The notes beneath the pieces were generated by a model. It had not been told where the DNA came from. It saw nothing but the letters and a program-made list of their open reading frames with translations, and did not search any database. A program made the position numbers and the translations under genes. Positions 45,601 to 52,732 of a stretch of 64,000 nt of DNA are shown here, piece by piece. Numbering within the stretch: the first letter of the stretch is position 1; every line of letters begins with the position of its first letter. The stretch is from Rhodocyclaceae bacterium (lineage in GTDB: Bacteria; Pseudomonadota; Gammaproteobacteria; Burkholderiales; Rhodocyclaceae). Location: assembly GCA_028687645.1 (NCBI GenBank), contig JAQTZQ010000002.1, forward strand, positions 23,781 through 87,780, given 5' to 3'.

Positions 45601-46121
45601 TGCTCAACCGCGCCGTTGCCGCCATGAAGCAAGGCAAACACCTCAACGCCACCGACCTTACGCAGCCGCTCGGCATCGGCACCGAAATCAACCTGCGCAC
45701 GCCGGCACTGCTGCCAGACGGCTATTGCCCCGATGTGCATGAACGCCTGACTTTGTACAAACGGCTGGCCAATGGCGACAGCGCTGAAGATATTGACGCC
45801 ATGCAAGAAGAGTTGATCGACCGCTTTGGAGAATTACCGATTCAGGCACAAAGCCTGCTCGCCACGCATCGGCTGCGTTTGCTGGTCAAACCATTGCTGA
45901 TTCAGAAGCTGGATGCAAGCAACGATCAGGTAACGATCCAGTTCAGCCCGGAATTTTCCAAAAATCCGCCTATCGAACCGATCAAGATAATCAATTTGAT
46001 TCAGAAGAACCGCAGCTATAAGCTGGCCGGACAAGATAAAATCTCCCTTTTACGCCACTGCCCGACCCTCAACGACAAGGTAACAGCAGTCAAAGACATG
46101 ATACGCGAGCTGACAAAATGA
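42651..46121 (+). CDS. mfd: Transcription-repair coupling factor
   Basis: 1156 residues with a GTG start. Mfd removes RNA polymerase stalled at DNA lesions and recruits UvrA. Domains in order: UvrB-like N-terminus (1-340), a linker, the CarD-like RNA polymerase interaction domain (VGDPVVHESHGIGRYQGL, about 490), the translocase with Walker A GDVGFGKTEVALRAAF and DEEH box VVIDEEHRFGVRQ, and the TRCF C-terminal domain. The linker around 432-447 contains a proline-rich stretch (LNPQSPIPPPPPLAF) encoded by a C-run that looks inserted. The stop overlaps aroG by 4 bp. Confidence 0.97.
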   Translation: MSVPKPLLSLVALPKPGARIDIPPLAGSGDALALAELAQQNKGRTLAVITASAADAQRLLDEIPWFAPGIKVRLLPDWETLPYDHFSPHQDLVSERLATLWSALQGEVEILLVPASTAVNRLAPPEFMAAYTFEFKKGQKLNADKFRSQVTLAGYAHVTQVVSPGEYSIRGGLIDLFPMGSQLPYRLDLFDDEIESIKTFDVDTQRTVYPVPEMRLLPAREFPMDDKGRTHFRQSFRDRFEGDPAKSGIYKDISTGIASAGIEYYLPLFFDEMASIFDYLPKDAVFVTHGDAPAAIAAFWADTKSRYNLLQGDKSRPLLPPDELFLTDEAFFSAAKSYGRLAFDAKNRDAGKLPNIAVDRRSDDPLGALKNYLASFNGRALLIAETAGRRETLAAMFSEHGLKPETSADLAGFLASNAKLALGIGPLQNGFALPLNPQSPIPPPPPLAFITETELFAGSPRRTRRESQKKASFDNWLKDLTELKVGDPVVHESHGIGRYQGLVRMDLGLGEQEFLELHYANDAKLFVPVAQLHVISRYSGADPESAPLHTLGSGQWEKAKRKAAEQAHDTAAELLALYAARAARQGHAFDFQENDYEAFADGFGFEETNDQAQAILAVIQDMRSGKPMDRLVCGDVGFGKTEVALRAAFCAVAGGKQVAVLCPTTLLCEQHYQTFADRFADWPVKIAEISRFKTAKESAQALQELSEGKIDIIIGTHKLIGKDVKFSRLGLVVIDEEHRFGVRQKETLKAMRAEVDVLTLTATPIPRTLAMSMEGLRDFSVIATAPQKRLAIKTFVSNFSDGIIREAVLRELKRGGQVYFLHNEVDTIANMQEKLAKLVPEARIVIGHGQMNERELERVMRDFTGQRANVLLCTTIIETGIDNPHANTILINRSEKFGLAQLHQLRGRVGRSHHQAYAYLLVQDDKALTKQAKMRLEAIQSMEELGSGFFLAMHDLEIRGAGEVLGDNQSGEMQEVGFTMYADMLNRAVAAMKQGKHLNATDLTQPLGIGTEINLRTPALLPDGYCPDVHERLTLYKRLANGDSAEDIDAMQEELIDRFGELPIQAQSLLATHRLRLLVKPLLIQKLDASNDQVTIQFSPEFSKNPPIEPIKIINLIQKNRSYKLAGQDKISLLRHCPTLNDKVTAVKDMIRELTK

Positions 46122-47191
46122 CCAAAAACACAGAAAACCTCAACGTAAGCGCCTTCGACGCGATGCCGACGCCGGAAGAAATCCACGCCAAGCTGCCGAT
46201 TTCTGACAAGGCGGCCAAAACCATCACGCATGGCCGCAACCTGCTGCGCAAGATTCTTGACCGCAAGGATCACCGTTTGTTTGTGGTGGTCGGCCCCTGC
46301 TCCATTCACGATCCGGTAGCCGGCCTTGATTACGCCCACCGCCTGAAAAAGCTCGCGGATGATGTCGGCGATACCTTGCAAATCATCATGCGCGTCTATT
46401 TTGAGAAGCCGCGCACCACGGTGGGCTGGAAGGGTTACATCAACGATCCGTTCATGGATGACAGCTTCCGTGTCGACATCGGCATGGAAAAAGCCCGTCA
46501 GTTCCTGCTTGAGATCGCCGAAATCGGCCTGCCGACCGGCACCGAGGCGCTCGACCCGATTTCGCCGCAATACTACGGTGACTTGATCACCTGGACGGCT
46601 ATCGGCGCACGCACCACCGAATCGCAAACCCACCGCGAAATGTCCTCCGGGCTTTCCACCCCGGTTGGTTTCAAGAACGGCACCAGCGGCGACCTCGGCG
46701 TTGCGGTCAACGCCATTTTGTCGGCCTCGAATCCGCACTCCTTCCTCGGCATCAACGGCCAGGGTCGGGTGGCAGTGGTGCGCACTAAAGGCAACAACCA
46801 CGGCCATATCGTGCTGCGCGGCGGTGATGGCCGTCCGAACTACGATACCGTTTCTGTCGCCATGGTTGAACAGGCGCTGAGCAAGGCCAAATTGCCGCAC
46901 AACATCGTCGTCGATTGCTCACACGCCAACAGCTCCAAAAAGCCGGAATTGCAGCCGCTGGTTATGGCCGACATCGTCAATCAGATCCGCCTCGGTAACA
47001 ATTCCCTGCTCGGCGTGATGATCGAATCGAATATCGAAGCCGGCAATCAGCCGATCCCCGCCGATCTCAGCCAACTCAAATACGGCTGCTCGGTCACTGA
47101 CGGCTGCGTGGATTGGGAGACCACCGAAAAAATGATCCGCGACGCCGCAGTTTTGTTGCGTGATGTGTTGCCGGAACGCCTGCCCGACTAA
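46118..47191 (+). CDS. aroG: 3-deoxy-7-phosphoheptulonate (DAHP) synthase, class I
   Basis: 357 residues, typical of the feedback-sensitive AroF/G/H type. It condenses PEP and erythrose 4-phosphate to start aromatic amino acid synthesis. VVGPCSIHDPVAGLDYA, YFEKPRTTVGWKGYINDP, and VDCSHANSSKK hold the PEP-binding and metal-binding residues. Which amino acid inhibits it cannot be read safely. It is coupled to mfd by an ATGA overlap, which is probably only positional. Confidence 0.96.
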   Translation: MTKNTENLNVSAFDAMPTPEEIHAKLPISDKAAKTITHGRNLLRKILDRKDHRLFVVVGPCSIHDPVAGLDYAHRLKKLADDVGDTLQIIMRVYFEKPRTTVGWKGYINDPFMDDSFRVDIGMEKARQFLLEIAEIGLPTGTEALDPISPQYYGDLITWTAIGARTTESQTHREMSSGLSTPVGFKNGTSGDLGVAVNAILSASNPHSFLGINGQGRVAVVRTKGNNHGHIVLRGGDGRPNYDTVSVAMVEQALSKAKLPHNIVVDCSHANSSKKPELQPLVMADIVNQIRLGNNSLLGVMIESNIEAGNQPIPADLSQLKYGCSVTDGCVDWETTEKMIRDAAVLLRDVLPERLPD

Positions 47192-47202
47192 CAGTAAATT
47201 TC

Positions 47203-47499
47203 ATGGCTCGCTCACAACCCGCCAGCGTCAGCGAAATCGAGAGTTTCGTCACCCTGCTGCGGGTTGCCTGCGAAAACCCGGCCATTCATGCCACGCTCAC
47301 AAAACTGCTCACCCAGCCCAATGATCAGCGCCAAGGCATGATTCATTTTCTGGTGCAGGAGATGAACAGCAAAGGCGCTCCCGTCGAGTTGATTGCCGCC
47401 ATCGAATGCCTGCAAGATGATGCCCTTGCCAAAAAAGCCAGCAAAATCATTTCCCGCAGCCCACCTAAACGTGGATTTTTCGACTTCTTGCGTTCCTGA
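47203..47499 (+). CDS. Small conserved protein of unknown function
   Basis: 98 residues, starting 11 bp after aroG. It is predicted all-helical (ESFVTLLRVACENPAIHATLTKLL; GMIHFLVQEMNSKGAPVELIAAIECL) with a basic tail SPPKRGFFDFLRS. There is no signal, membrane segment or known motif that I recognise. Codon use matches its neighbours, and its place right after aroG suggests core genome rather than the island that follows. Confidence 0.65.
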   Translation: MARSQPASVSEIESFVTLLRVACENPAIHATLTKLLTQPNDQRQGMIHFLVQEMNSKGAPVELIAAIECLQDDALAKKASKIISRSPPKRGFFDFLRS

Positions 47500-47554
47500 G
47501 ATTGCGGATCAGGCACAACAAGTAACCATCCCCCTCGCTTTCGATCACACGCCA

Positions 47555-47600
47555 TTGACAGAGAAATTGCCCCGCTATAACCTAGTCATTCAACTAGTCA
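47555..47600 (+). promoter_or_regulatory. Promoter and operator of the phd/PIN toxin-antitoxin pair
   Basis: TTGACA (47555-47560) and TATAAC (47576-47581) are 15 bp apart, short of ideal but close. Directly after them CTAGT-CATTCA-ACTAG (47582-47597) is an inverted repeat, and CTAGTCA occurs twice 12 bp apart. This is where a Phd-type antitoxin would bind to repress its own operon. The RBS GAAGGGG follows. Confidence 0.55.
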
Positions 47601-47613
47601 GAAGGGGCTAAAA

Positions 47614-47877
47614 ATGCATACTTGGCCAGTTCAGGATGCCAAAGCAAGATTCAGTGAGTTTCTTGATGCCTGTATCGCTGAGGGACCACAAATGGTAACG
47701 AAGCGTGGGGCTGAAGCCGCAGTTTTAGTCCCTGTGCAGGAATGGCGGCGACTGCAATCCGCAGCACGCCCCACGCTCAAGCAACTTTTACTCTCGGATA
47801 CAGCGCGCGGCGAATTGATCATTCCAGAGAGAGGCCAAGCCCGGCGGCGCGAAGTCAACGCTTTGGCGTTTGAATGA
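47614..47877 (+). CDS. Antitoxin, Phd/YefM family
   Basis: 87 residues. The N-terminus HTWPVQDAKARFSEFLDACIAEGPQMVTKRGAEAAVLVP is the Phd/YefM DNA-binding fold, and the C-terminal tail (SDTARGELIIPERGQARRREV) would wrap the toxin. It represses its own operon in known systems and neutralises the PIN toxin encoded 4 bp downstream. It is the first gene of the accessory island. Confidence 0.92.
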   Translation: MHTWPVQDAKARFSEFLDACIAEGPQMVTKRGAEAAVLVPVQEWRRLQSAARPTLKQLLLSDTARGELIIPERGQARRREVNALAFE

Positions 47878-47881
47878 ACCG

Positions 47882-48292
47882 ATGTACTTACTCGACACCA
47901 ATATCATCTCTGAATTGCGCAAACCTCGTCCGCATGGGGCTGTGCTGAGTTGGCTAAATTCAATCGACGATGCACAACTTTATTTGTCCGCCGTCACACT
48001 GGGGGAAATACAGGCCGGCATTGAGTTAACGCGAGAACAGGACGAAGCCAAAGCAAAAGAAATTGAAGCCTGGCTTGAACTTGTTGCCGCCACCTATAAT
48101 ATTTTGGCAATGGATGCTGCCACCTTCAGGTGTTGGGCTCGCTTGATGCACAAAAAATCAGACACCCTATACGAAGACGCGATGATTGCAGCAACGGCCA
48201 AAATACATCATTTGGTGATAGCCACACGAAATACCGCTGATTTCAACGCACTTGGGGTAAACGTATTTAATCCGTTTGAATTTTCTGGCTGA
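47882..48292 (+). CDS. PIN-domain ribonuclease toxin, VapC family
   Basis: About 136 residues from ATG 47882 (MYLLDTNIISELRKP); the track uses TTG 47870, which overlaps the antitoxin. PIN acidic residues are visible: the Asp of LLDTN, the Glu of LGEIQAG, and the Asp of LYEDAMIAATA and RNTADF. Such toxins cut tRNA or rRNA when free of antitoxin. It is coupled to a Phd-family rather than VapB-family antitoxin, a common mixed pairing. Confidence 0.93.
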   Translation: MYLLDTNIISELRKPRPHGAVLSWLNSIDDAQLYLSAVTLGEIQAGIELTREQDEAKAKEIEAWLELVAATYNILAMDAATFRCWARLMHKKSDTLYEDAMIAATAKIHHLVIATRNTADFNALGVNVFNPFEFSG

Positions 48293-48311
48293 CAAAGAAG
48301 GATTTCGAAAC

Positions 48312-48926
48312 ATGGCCTTACCGAAAGCCCTTAAACCATCTTTTACCTACGCCGACTACCTGAAATGGCCAGATGACGAACGCTGGGAGCTGATCGACGG
48401 CGAAGCGTATGCCATGGCGCCAGCGCCGACCATCAGCCATCAGACGCTCGCTGGACAACTATTCCGCCAAATCGACGAAGCCCTCGACGGCGCCCCATGC
48501 CGCGCCCTCATCGCGCCGGTCGACGTCCTGCTCCCGGCCTCGGATGAGGCCGACGATCACGCCACCACCGTCGTCCAGCCTGACATCCTGGTTGTTTGCG
48601 ACCCCAAAAAACTCACCGAACGCAACGTGCGCGGCGCACCGGACTGGATCATCGAAATCCTCTCCCCCGCCACCGCACGACACGATCACCTGACTAAACG
48701 CAATCTTTACCAACGTGCAGGCGTTCGCGAATATTGGCTGGTTCACCCGGTTGACCGTGTGCTGACTATTTATGTCCTGCAAGATGGCCAATACGACGGC
48801 CCGGAAATCGCCGAAATGGCTGGAGAACGTGCCCCGACCATTTTCTCGGAGATCGTGATTCGCTGGCAGCCGATTCTGGATAAATTACTTCATAACGACA
48901 TACATCCGGAAGACAGGCCGGTATGA
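48312..48926 (+). CDS. Uma2-family (DUF820) putative endonuclease
   Basis: 204 residues from ATG 48312 (MALPKALKPSFTYADYLKWP), with AAGAAGGA upstream; the track's TTG start overlaps the PIN toxin. The fold is PD-(D/E)XK-like: ELIDGEAYAMAPAPTISHQ, the catalytic VVQPDILVV and PDWIIEILSPATARHDHLTKR, and YREYWLVHPVDR are standard Uma2 blocks. The family is expanded in cyanobacteria and scattered elsewhere; its role is unknown. It sits 19 bp after the toxin gene but is probably independent of it. Confidence 0.88.
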   Translation: MALPKALKPSFTYADYLKWPDDERWELIDGEAYAMAPAPTISHQTLAGQLFRQIDEALDGAPCRALIAPVDVLLPASDEADDHATTVVQPDILVVCDPKKLTERNVRGAPDWIIEILSPATARHDHLTKRNLYQRAGVREYWLVHPVDRVLTIYVLQDGQYDGPEIAEMAGERAPTIFSEIVIRWQPILDKLLHNDIHPEDRPV

Positions 48927-49003
48927 GTTTCACCTCTAATCGCCATATAAATAGAACTACGCTCCATTTGCACCACAATCATTAGTCCTCAAAAGAAGTC
49001 ATC

Positions 49004-49885
49004 ATGGCACTCAATTACGAAAAACTGATCCACCTCAAACTTAAGACCCATCCGACGCTAAACGAAAAATGGGTACAAGATCGCATCTCCGAAGACCCAA
49101 CAATTTTGGGGCTGGATGACGTTATTCTTAAAGACCGCGAAAGGAATCAACCTCGCGCCGGCAGACTGGATTTGCTTCTGCAAGAAGCAGAGGGAAACCG
49201 ACGATACGAGGTGGAAATTCAGCTTGGGAAAACTGACGAGTCTCACATTATCCGAACTATCGAGTACTGGGACATTGAGCGAAAGCGGTATCCACAGTAC
49301 GACCACACTGCTGTTATCGTTGCTGAAGAGATCACAAGCAGATTTCTCAACGTGATTTCTTTGTTTAACGGCACCATTCCACTTATTGCAATCCAAATGC
49401 GGGCAGTTCAGCTTGGCAATACCGTATCCCTTATTTTTACAACTGTATTGGATCAGGTACAGCTTGGTCTCGTTGATGAGGACGAAGAAGTTCATGAAGC
49501 CACGGACAGGGCATACTGGGAAGCGCGCGGCTCCAAAGCAACCGTAGCAATGGCTGACGAGTTACTGGAAGTTCTCAAACAACTTGATCCGTCGCTTGAG
49601 CTCAAATTCAACAAGTTTTATATCGGTCTTGCAAGACAAGGACAGGCAGACAATTTCGTCATTTTCCGCCCTCAGAAGATTTCCATGCGCGTGGAGCCTA
49701 GGCTAAAAAAACAGGATGAGATTGAACAGAAGATAGAAACTGCCGGGCTAGATGTTTTGGACTATGACAGTCGTTGGAATCGGTACAGAATTCGGCTCGG
49801 CAAAGGAGATGTAAAAAAGCACGCAGAGTTACTTCAGGAACTTTTTTCTGCTGCACATGGTGAGTCCGGTGGAAACGAAAGCTAA
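49004..49885 (+). CDS. PD-(D/E)XK-like protein with C-terminal DUF5655-like domain
   Basis: 293 residues. The N-terminal half carries a nuclease-like core (GRLDLLLQEAEGNRRYEVEIQLGKTD), in which the usual ExK is ExQ. The segment ESHIIRTIEYWDIERKRYPQYDH looks like a conserved family block. The C-terminal part (FVIFRPQKISMRVEPRLKK through RWNRYRIRLGKGD) resembles DUF5655 domains; this is from memory. Base composition is more AT-rich than in the core genes around it, hinting at transfer. I cannot assign a function; a nuclease with restriction or defence role is possible, and the altered K residue may mean it is inactive. Confidence 0.65.
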   Translation: MALNYEKLIHLKLKTHPTLNEKWVQDRISEDPTILGLDDVILKDRERNQPRAGRLDLLLQEAEGNRRYEVEIQLGKTDESHIIRTIEYWDIERKRYPQYDHTAVIVAEEITSRFLNVISLFNGTIPLIAIQMRAVQLGNTVSLIFTTVLDQVQLGLVDEDEEVHEATDRAYWEARGSKATVAMADELLEVLKQLDPSLELKFNKFYIGLARQGQADNFVIFRPQKISMRVEPRLKKQDEIEQKIETAGLDVLDYDSRWNRYRIRLGKGDVKKHAELLQELFSAAHGESGGNES

Positions 49886-49954
49886 CCCGCTTTTCCAGAA
49901 GAGGAAAAATAGGGCACGGCCCACATTTTCCAGACAATACGAAAGGAAGATTTC

Positions 49955-50173
49955 ATGACTCACACCGATCTTGCCAAAATGCCTGTCTCGGAAAAAATCC
50001 AACTGATGGAATCGCTCTGGGAAAGCCTAAGTAGCAGCGAGTCAAGTGCTGTAGCGATTCCCGCTTGGCATGGTGATGTTCTTGCCCAACGTCAAGTAAT
50101 GCTCAATCAGGGAGCAGAGTCAATATCCGCCTGGAGTGATGCGAAACAACGTATTCGTAGCCGTACCGCTTAG
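49955..50173 (+). CDS. Antitoxin, putative addiction module component (TIGR02574 type)
   Basis: 72 residues. The layout (LAKMPVSEKIQLMESLWESLSS, then IPAWHGDVLAQRQ) is that of the small antitoxin component found next to RelE/ParE toxins. GAAAGGAAG precedes the ATG. It ends 7 bp before the toxin gene. Confidence 0.88.
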   Translation: MTHTDLAKMPVSEKIQLMESLWESLSSSESSAVAIPAWHGDVLAQRQVMLNQGAESISAWSDAKQRIRSRTA

Positions 50174-50180
50174 GGAATAA

Positions 50181-50483
50181 ATGAAGACTTTCCTAACCCG
50201 CTCTGCCGAGCAAGATTTGCTGGATGGCTATGGGTTGTACGAGCAACAGGCTCCGGGTGTTGGCACCTATTTTCTCGATAGCCTTTTTGCTGACATCGAC
50301 TCTCTCGTACTTTACGCAGGCATCCATCCCAAACCCAATTGTCGTTTTCACCGAACCTTGGGTAAGCGTTTCCCCTTTGCGGTGTACTACCCGATGGATG
50401 GTGAATTGGTCACCGTTATGGCGATTCTTGACTGCCGCCAAAACCCGCGACAAATCCGAAACAGGCTCAGCGAGAGACAATGA
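50181..50483 (+). CDS. RelE/ParE-family toxin
   Basis: 100 residues with the short alpha-beta fold of the family: AEQDLLDGYGLYEQQAPGVGTYFLDSLFADID, then RFPFAVYYPMDGELVTVMAILDCRQNPRQI. RelE types cut mRNA on the ribosome; ParE types poison gyrase. The RFPFAVYY and C-terminal region fit the ParE-like group slightly better. It is coupled to the antitoxin upstream. Confidence 0.9.
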   Translation: MKTFLTRSAEQDLLDGYGLYEQQAPGVGTYFLDSLFADIDSLVLYAGIHPKPNCRFHRTLGKRFPFAVYYPMDGELVTVMAILDCRQNPRQIRNRLSERQ

Positions 50484-50512
50484 GCTGAGCGTTTACAAGG
50501 ACAAAAGGCACC

Positions 50513-51697
50513 ATGCTGACAGAAGAACAATTAAAAGCACTGCTATCTGATCTGGAGTCAGATCGTATTGAGCGTACGGCATCTACTAATAATTCAGACA
50601 AATTCGGCCAAGCAATCTGTGCTTTCGCGAATGATTTGCCCAATCATCGGCAATCGGGCTATTTGCTCGTCGGCGTAAATGACAACGGGACACTCTCTGG
50701 GCTGACTGTTACCGACGAACTTCTAAAAAATCTTGGGGGCATTCGGTCTGATGGCAACGTCCTGCCGCAGCCCGTAATTAACGTTGCAAAATATTCTTTT
50801 GAAGCGGGTGATATTGCGGTTGTTGAAGTCATTCCATCCGACCTGCCCCCTGTCCGTTTCAAAGGGCGCATTCACATACGCGTTGGTCCGAGAAAGGCGA
50901 TTGCCAATGAGCAGGAGGAACGCCTTTTATCCGAACGCAGAGTTGCCTTGGCTCGTTCATTCGATGCGCGCCCCTGTACGGAGGGAACGCTGGACGATCT
51001 GGCATTGGGTCAATTTGATGCCTATCGTAGAGAGGTGGTTGATCAAGAAACTATTGCGGCCAATCATCGCCCTGTTGAGCTACAGCTTGCTTCCCTACGA
51101 TTGTTTGACCCCGAACGCGCATGCCCAACCCATGCCGGGATTCTTCTTTTTGGTAAGAATCCACGCTTTTTCCTGCCGGGAAGCTATGTTCAGTTTCTAA
51201 AGCTACCCGGCACTGACCTGACAGATATGCCCGAAGACCAGGCTGAAATCTCCGGGGATCTACATTCCATCCTGCGCGAGTTGGAAGGTCGACTTAAGCT
51301 ATTGATAAAGACAACAATGCACCCAATCAGCACATTTGAAGAAAAACTGCTGCCGGATTACCCGGAATGGGCATTGCGCGAGCTACTGATGAACGCCGTC
51401 ATGCACCGAAATTACGATAGCAATAGTCCGATCCGCTTCTACGCATTTTCAGAGCACATCGAAATACAAAGCCCCGGCGGACTCTACGGTGAGGCCACTC
51501 CTGAAAATTTTCCTACACGCAATAGCTATCGGAACCCCGTAATCGCTGAAGGCATGAAGTCTTTGGGATTTGTGAACAGGTTTGGTTATGGCGTCCAGCG
51601 CGCCCAGGCATTACTTGAGCAAAACGGCAATCCACGGGCTCAATTCGAGTTCGATGAGCATAGTGTGCTGGTCAAAATTCTCCGGAGGCCTGCATGA
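50513..51697 (+). CDS. AlbA_2 (Schlafen-type) and HATPase_c_4 protein
   Basis: 394 residues. The N-terminal AlbA_2 domain (about 10-130: ESDRIERTASTNNSDKFGQA, YLLVGVNDNGTLSGL, RFKGRIHIRVGPRKAI) is related to the Schlafen core, where some members cut tRNA. The C-terminal part is a GHKL-like ATPase fold (ALRELLMNAVMHRNYD, IEIQSPGGLYG, FVNRFGYGVQRAQALL). Proteins of this layout are often labelled RecG-like by mistake. Its stop overlaps the ParA-like gene by ATGA, a tight two-gene unit. The DNFSDK segment and absence of nearby core homologues support a transferred cassette. Function is unknown; a defence or stress role is inferred. Confidence 0.85.
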   Translation: MLTEEQLKALLSDLESDRIERTASTNNSDKFGQAICAFANDLPNHRQSGYLLVGVNDNGTLSGLTVTDELLKNLGGIRSDGNVLPQPVINVAKYSFEAGDIAVVEVIPSDLPPVRFKGRIHIRVGPRKAIANEQEERLLSERRVALARSFDARPCTEGTLDDLALGQFDAYRREVVDQETIAANHRPVELQLASLRLFDPERACPTHAGILLFGKNPRFFLPGSYVQFLKLPGTDLTDMPEDQAEISGDLHSILRELEGRLKLLIKTTMHPISTFEEKLLPDYPEWALRELLMNAVMHRNYDSNSPIRFYAFSEHIEIQSPGGLYGEATPENFPTRNSYRNPVIAEGMKSLGFVNRFGYGVQRAQALLEQNGNPRAQFEFDEHSVLVKILRRPA

Positions 51698-52677
51698 AGA
51701 CTATCGCCTTCTTCAACAACAAGGGCGGCGTGGGTAAAACTTCTCTCGTTTACCACCTGGCCTGGATGTTTGCTGATCATGGCATCAAAACCCTGGCTGT
51801 CGATTTGGACCCCCAAGCCAACCTCACTGCCATGTTTCTGGACGAAGATCGTTTAGAAAGCCTCTGGCCGGACGATGAGCATCCTGACACGGTCTATGGT
51901 GCAATTCGGCCAATACTCAGGGGCATTGGGGATATTGCCCATCCCCATGTAGAGAAAATCCACCCAAAGCTTGGTCTCTTGCCAGGCGACCTCGGTTTAT
52001 CCAGATTTGAAGACAAACTGTCCGACGCTTGGCCTCGTTGCCATAATCGTGACGAATCTGCCTTCCGCACAATGACAGCATTTCACAGACTAGTGCAACA
52101 AGGTACTGAGTGGGGGGCTGAACTCGTATTGATTGACGTCGGCCCGAATCTCGGCGCAATCAATCGTGCTGCCCTTATTGCCTCTGATCAAGTTTGCTTG
52201 CCGTTGGCTCCCGATCTTTTCTCGCTACAAGGTTTGAAAAACCTGGGGCCTACACTCCGCGAATGGAGACATGTCTGGTCAGACATGCTATCCAAAGCAC
52301 CAGCAGACCTGTCATTGCCCAAGGGCGCCATGCAACCGATTGGCTACATCGTTATGCAGCACGGAATTCTCGATAGCCGTCCAGTCAAAGCCTACAAGCG
52401 ATGGATGGATCGCATACCAGGCGTCTATCGTGAATCCGTTTTGGGAGAAGAAAATAAAACGCTTCCGAGCACAGCCCAAGACCCTTATTGTTTATCCTTG
52501 CTTAAGCACTATCGGAGTCTGATGCCTATGGCGAAGGAAGCACGCAAACCGATTTTTTTCCTAAAATCAGCGGATGGAGCAATTGGTGCTCATATTGAAG
52601 CCGTAAGAAGCTGTTACACAGACTTTAACAAGCTGGCATCAAAAATTGCGGCACATGCTGGAATTGCATTTAGTTAG
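51694..52677 (+). CDS. ParA/Soj-like ATPase coupled to the AlbA_2 gene
   Basis: 327 residues. The deviant Walker A KGGVGKTS (about 11-18), LAVDLDPQANLT (Walker A') and ELVLIDVGPNLGAINRAAL (Walker B) mark the ParA/MinD group. There is no ParB gene or centromere-like array beside it, so plasmid-style partition is unlikely. The long C-terminal extension (about 200-327: RPVKAYKRWMDRIPGVYRESVL) is specific to a subgroup. The ATGA overlap with the AlbA_2/HATPase gene implies they act together. I recall the same pair elsewhere in Proteobacteria without a known role. Confidence 0.88.
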   Translation: MKTIAFFNNKGGVGKTSLVYHLAWMFADHGIKTLAVDLDPQANLTAMFLDEDRLESLWPDDEHPDTVYGAIRPILRGIGDIAHPHVEKIHPKLGLLPGDLGLSRFEDKLSDAWPRCHNRDESAFRTMTAFHRLVQQGTEWGAELVLIDVGPNLGAINRAALIASDQVCLPLAPDLFSLQGLKNLGPTLREWRHVWSDMLSKAPADLSLPKGAMQPIGYIVMQHGILDSRPVKAYKRWMDRIPGVYRESVLGEENKTLPSTAQDPYCLSLLKHYRSLMPMAKEARKPIFFLKSADGAIGAHIEAVRSCYTDFNKLASKIAAHAGIAFS

Positions 52678-52732
52678 AGGCTGACTAATCCGCAGTAAAC
52701 TCACTTCGTTACACGCTTTTTATAGCTCAACC

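Noticed and set aside
46016-46900. 294-residue minus-strand ORF
   Set aside because: It is antisense to aroG and the mfd end; codon bias shadow only.
50513-51697. RecG helicase
   Set aside because: No helicase motifs are present; the layout is AlbA_2 plus HATPase-like, often mislabelled as RecG-like.
51694-52677. Plasmid or chromosome partition locus
   Set aside because: There is no ParB gene and no centromere-like iterons near the ParA-like gene.
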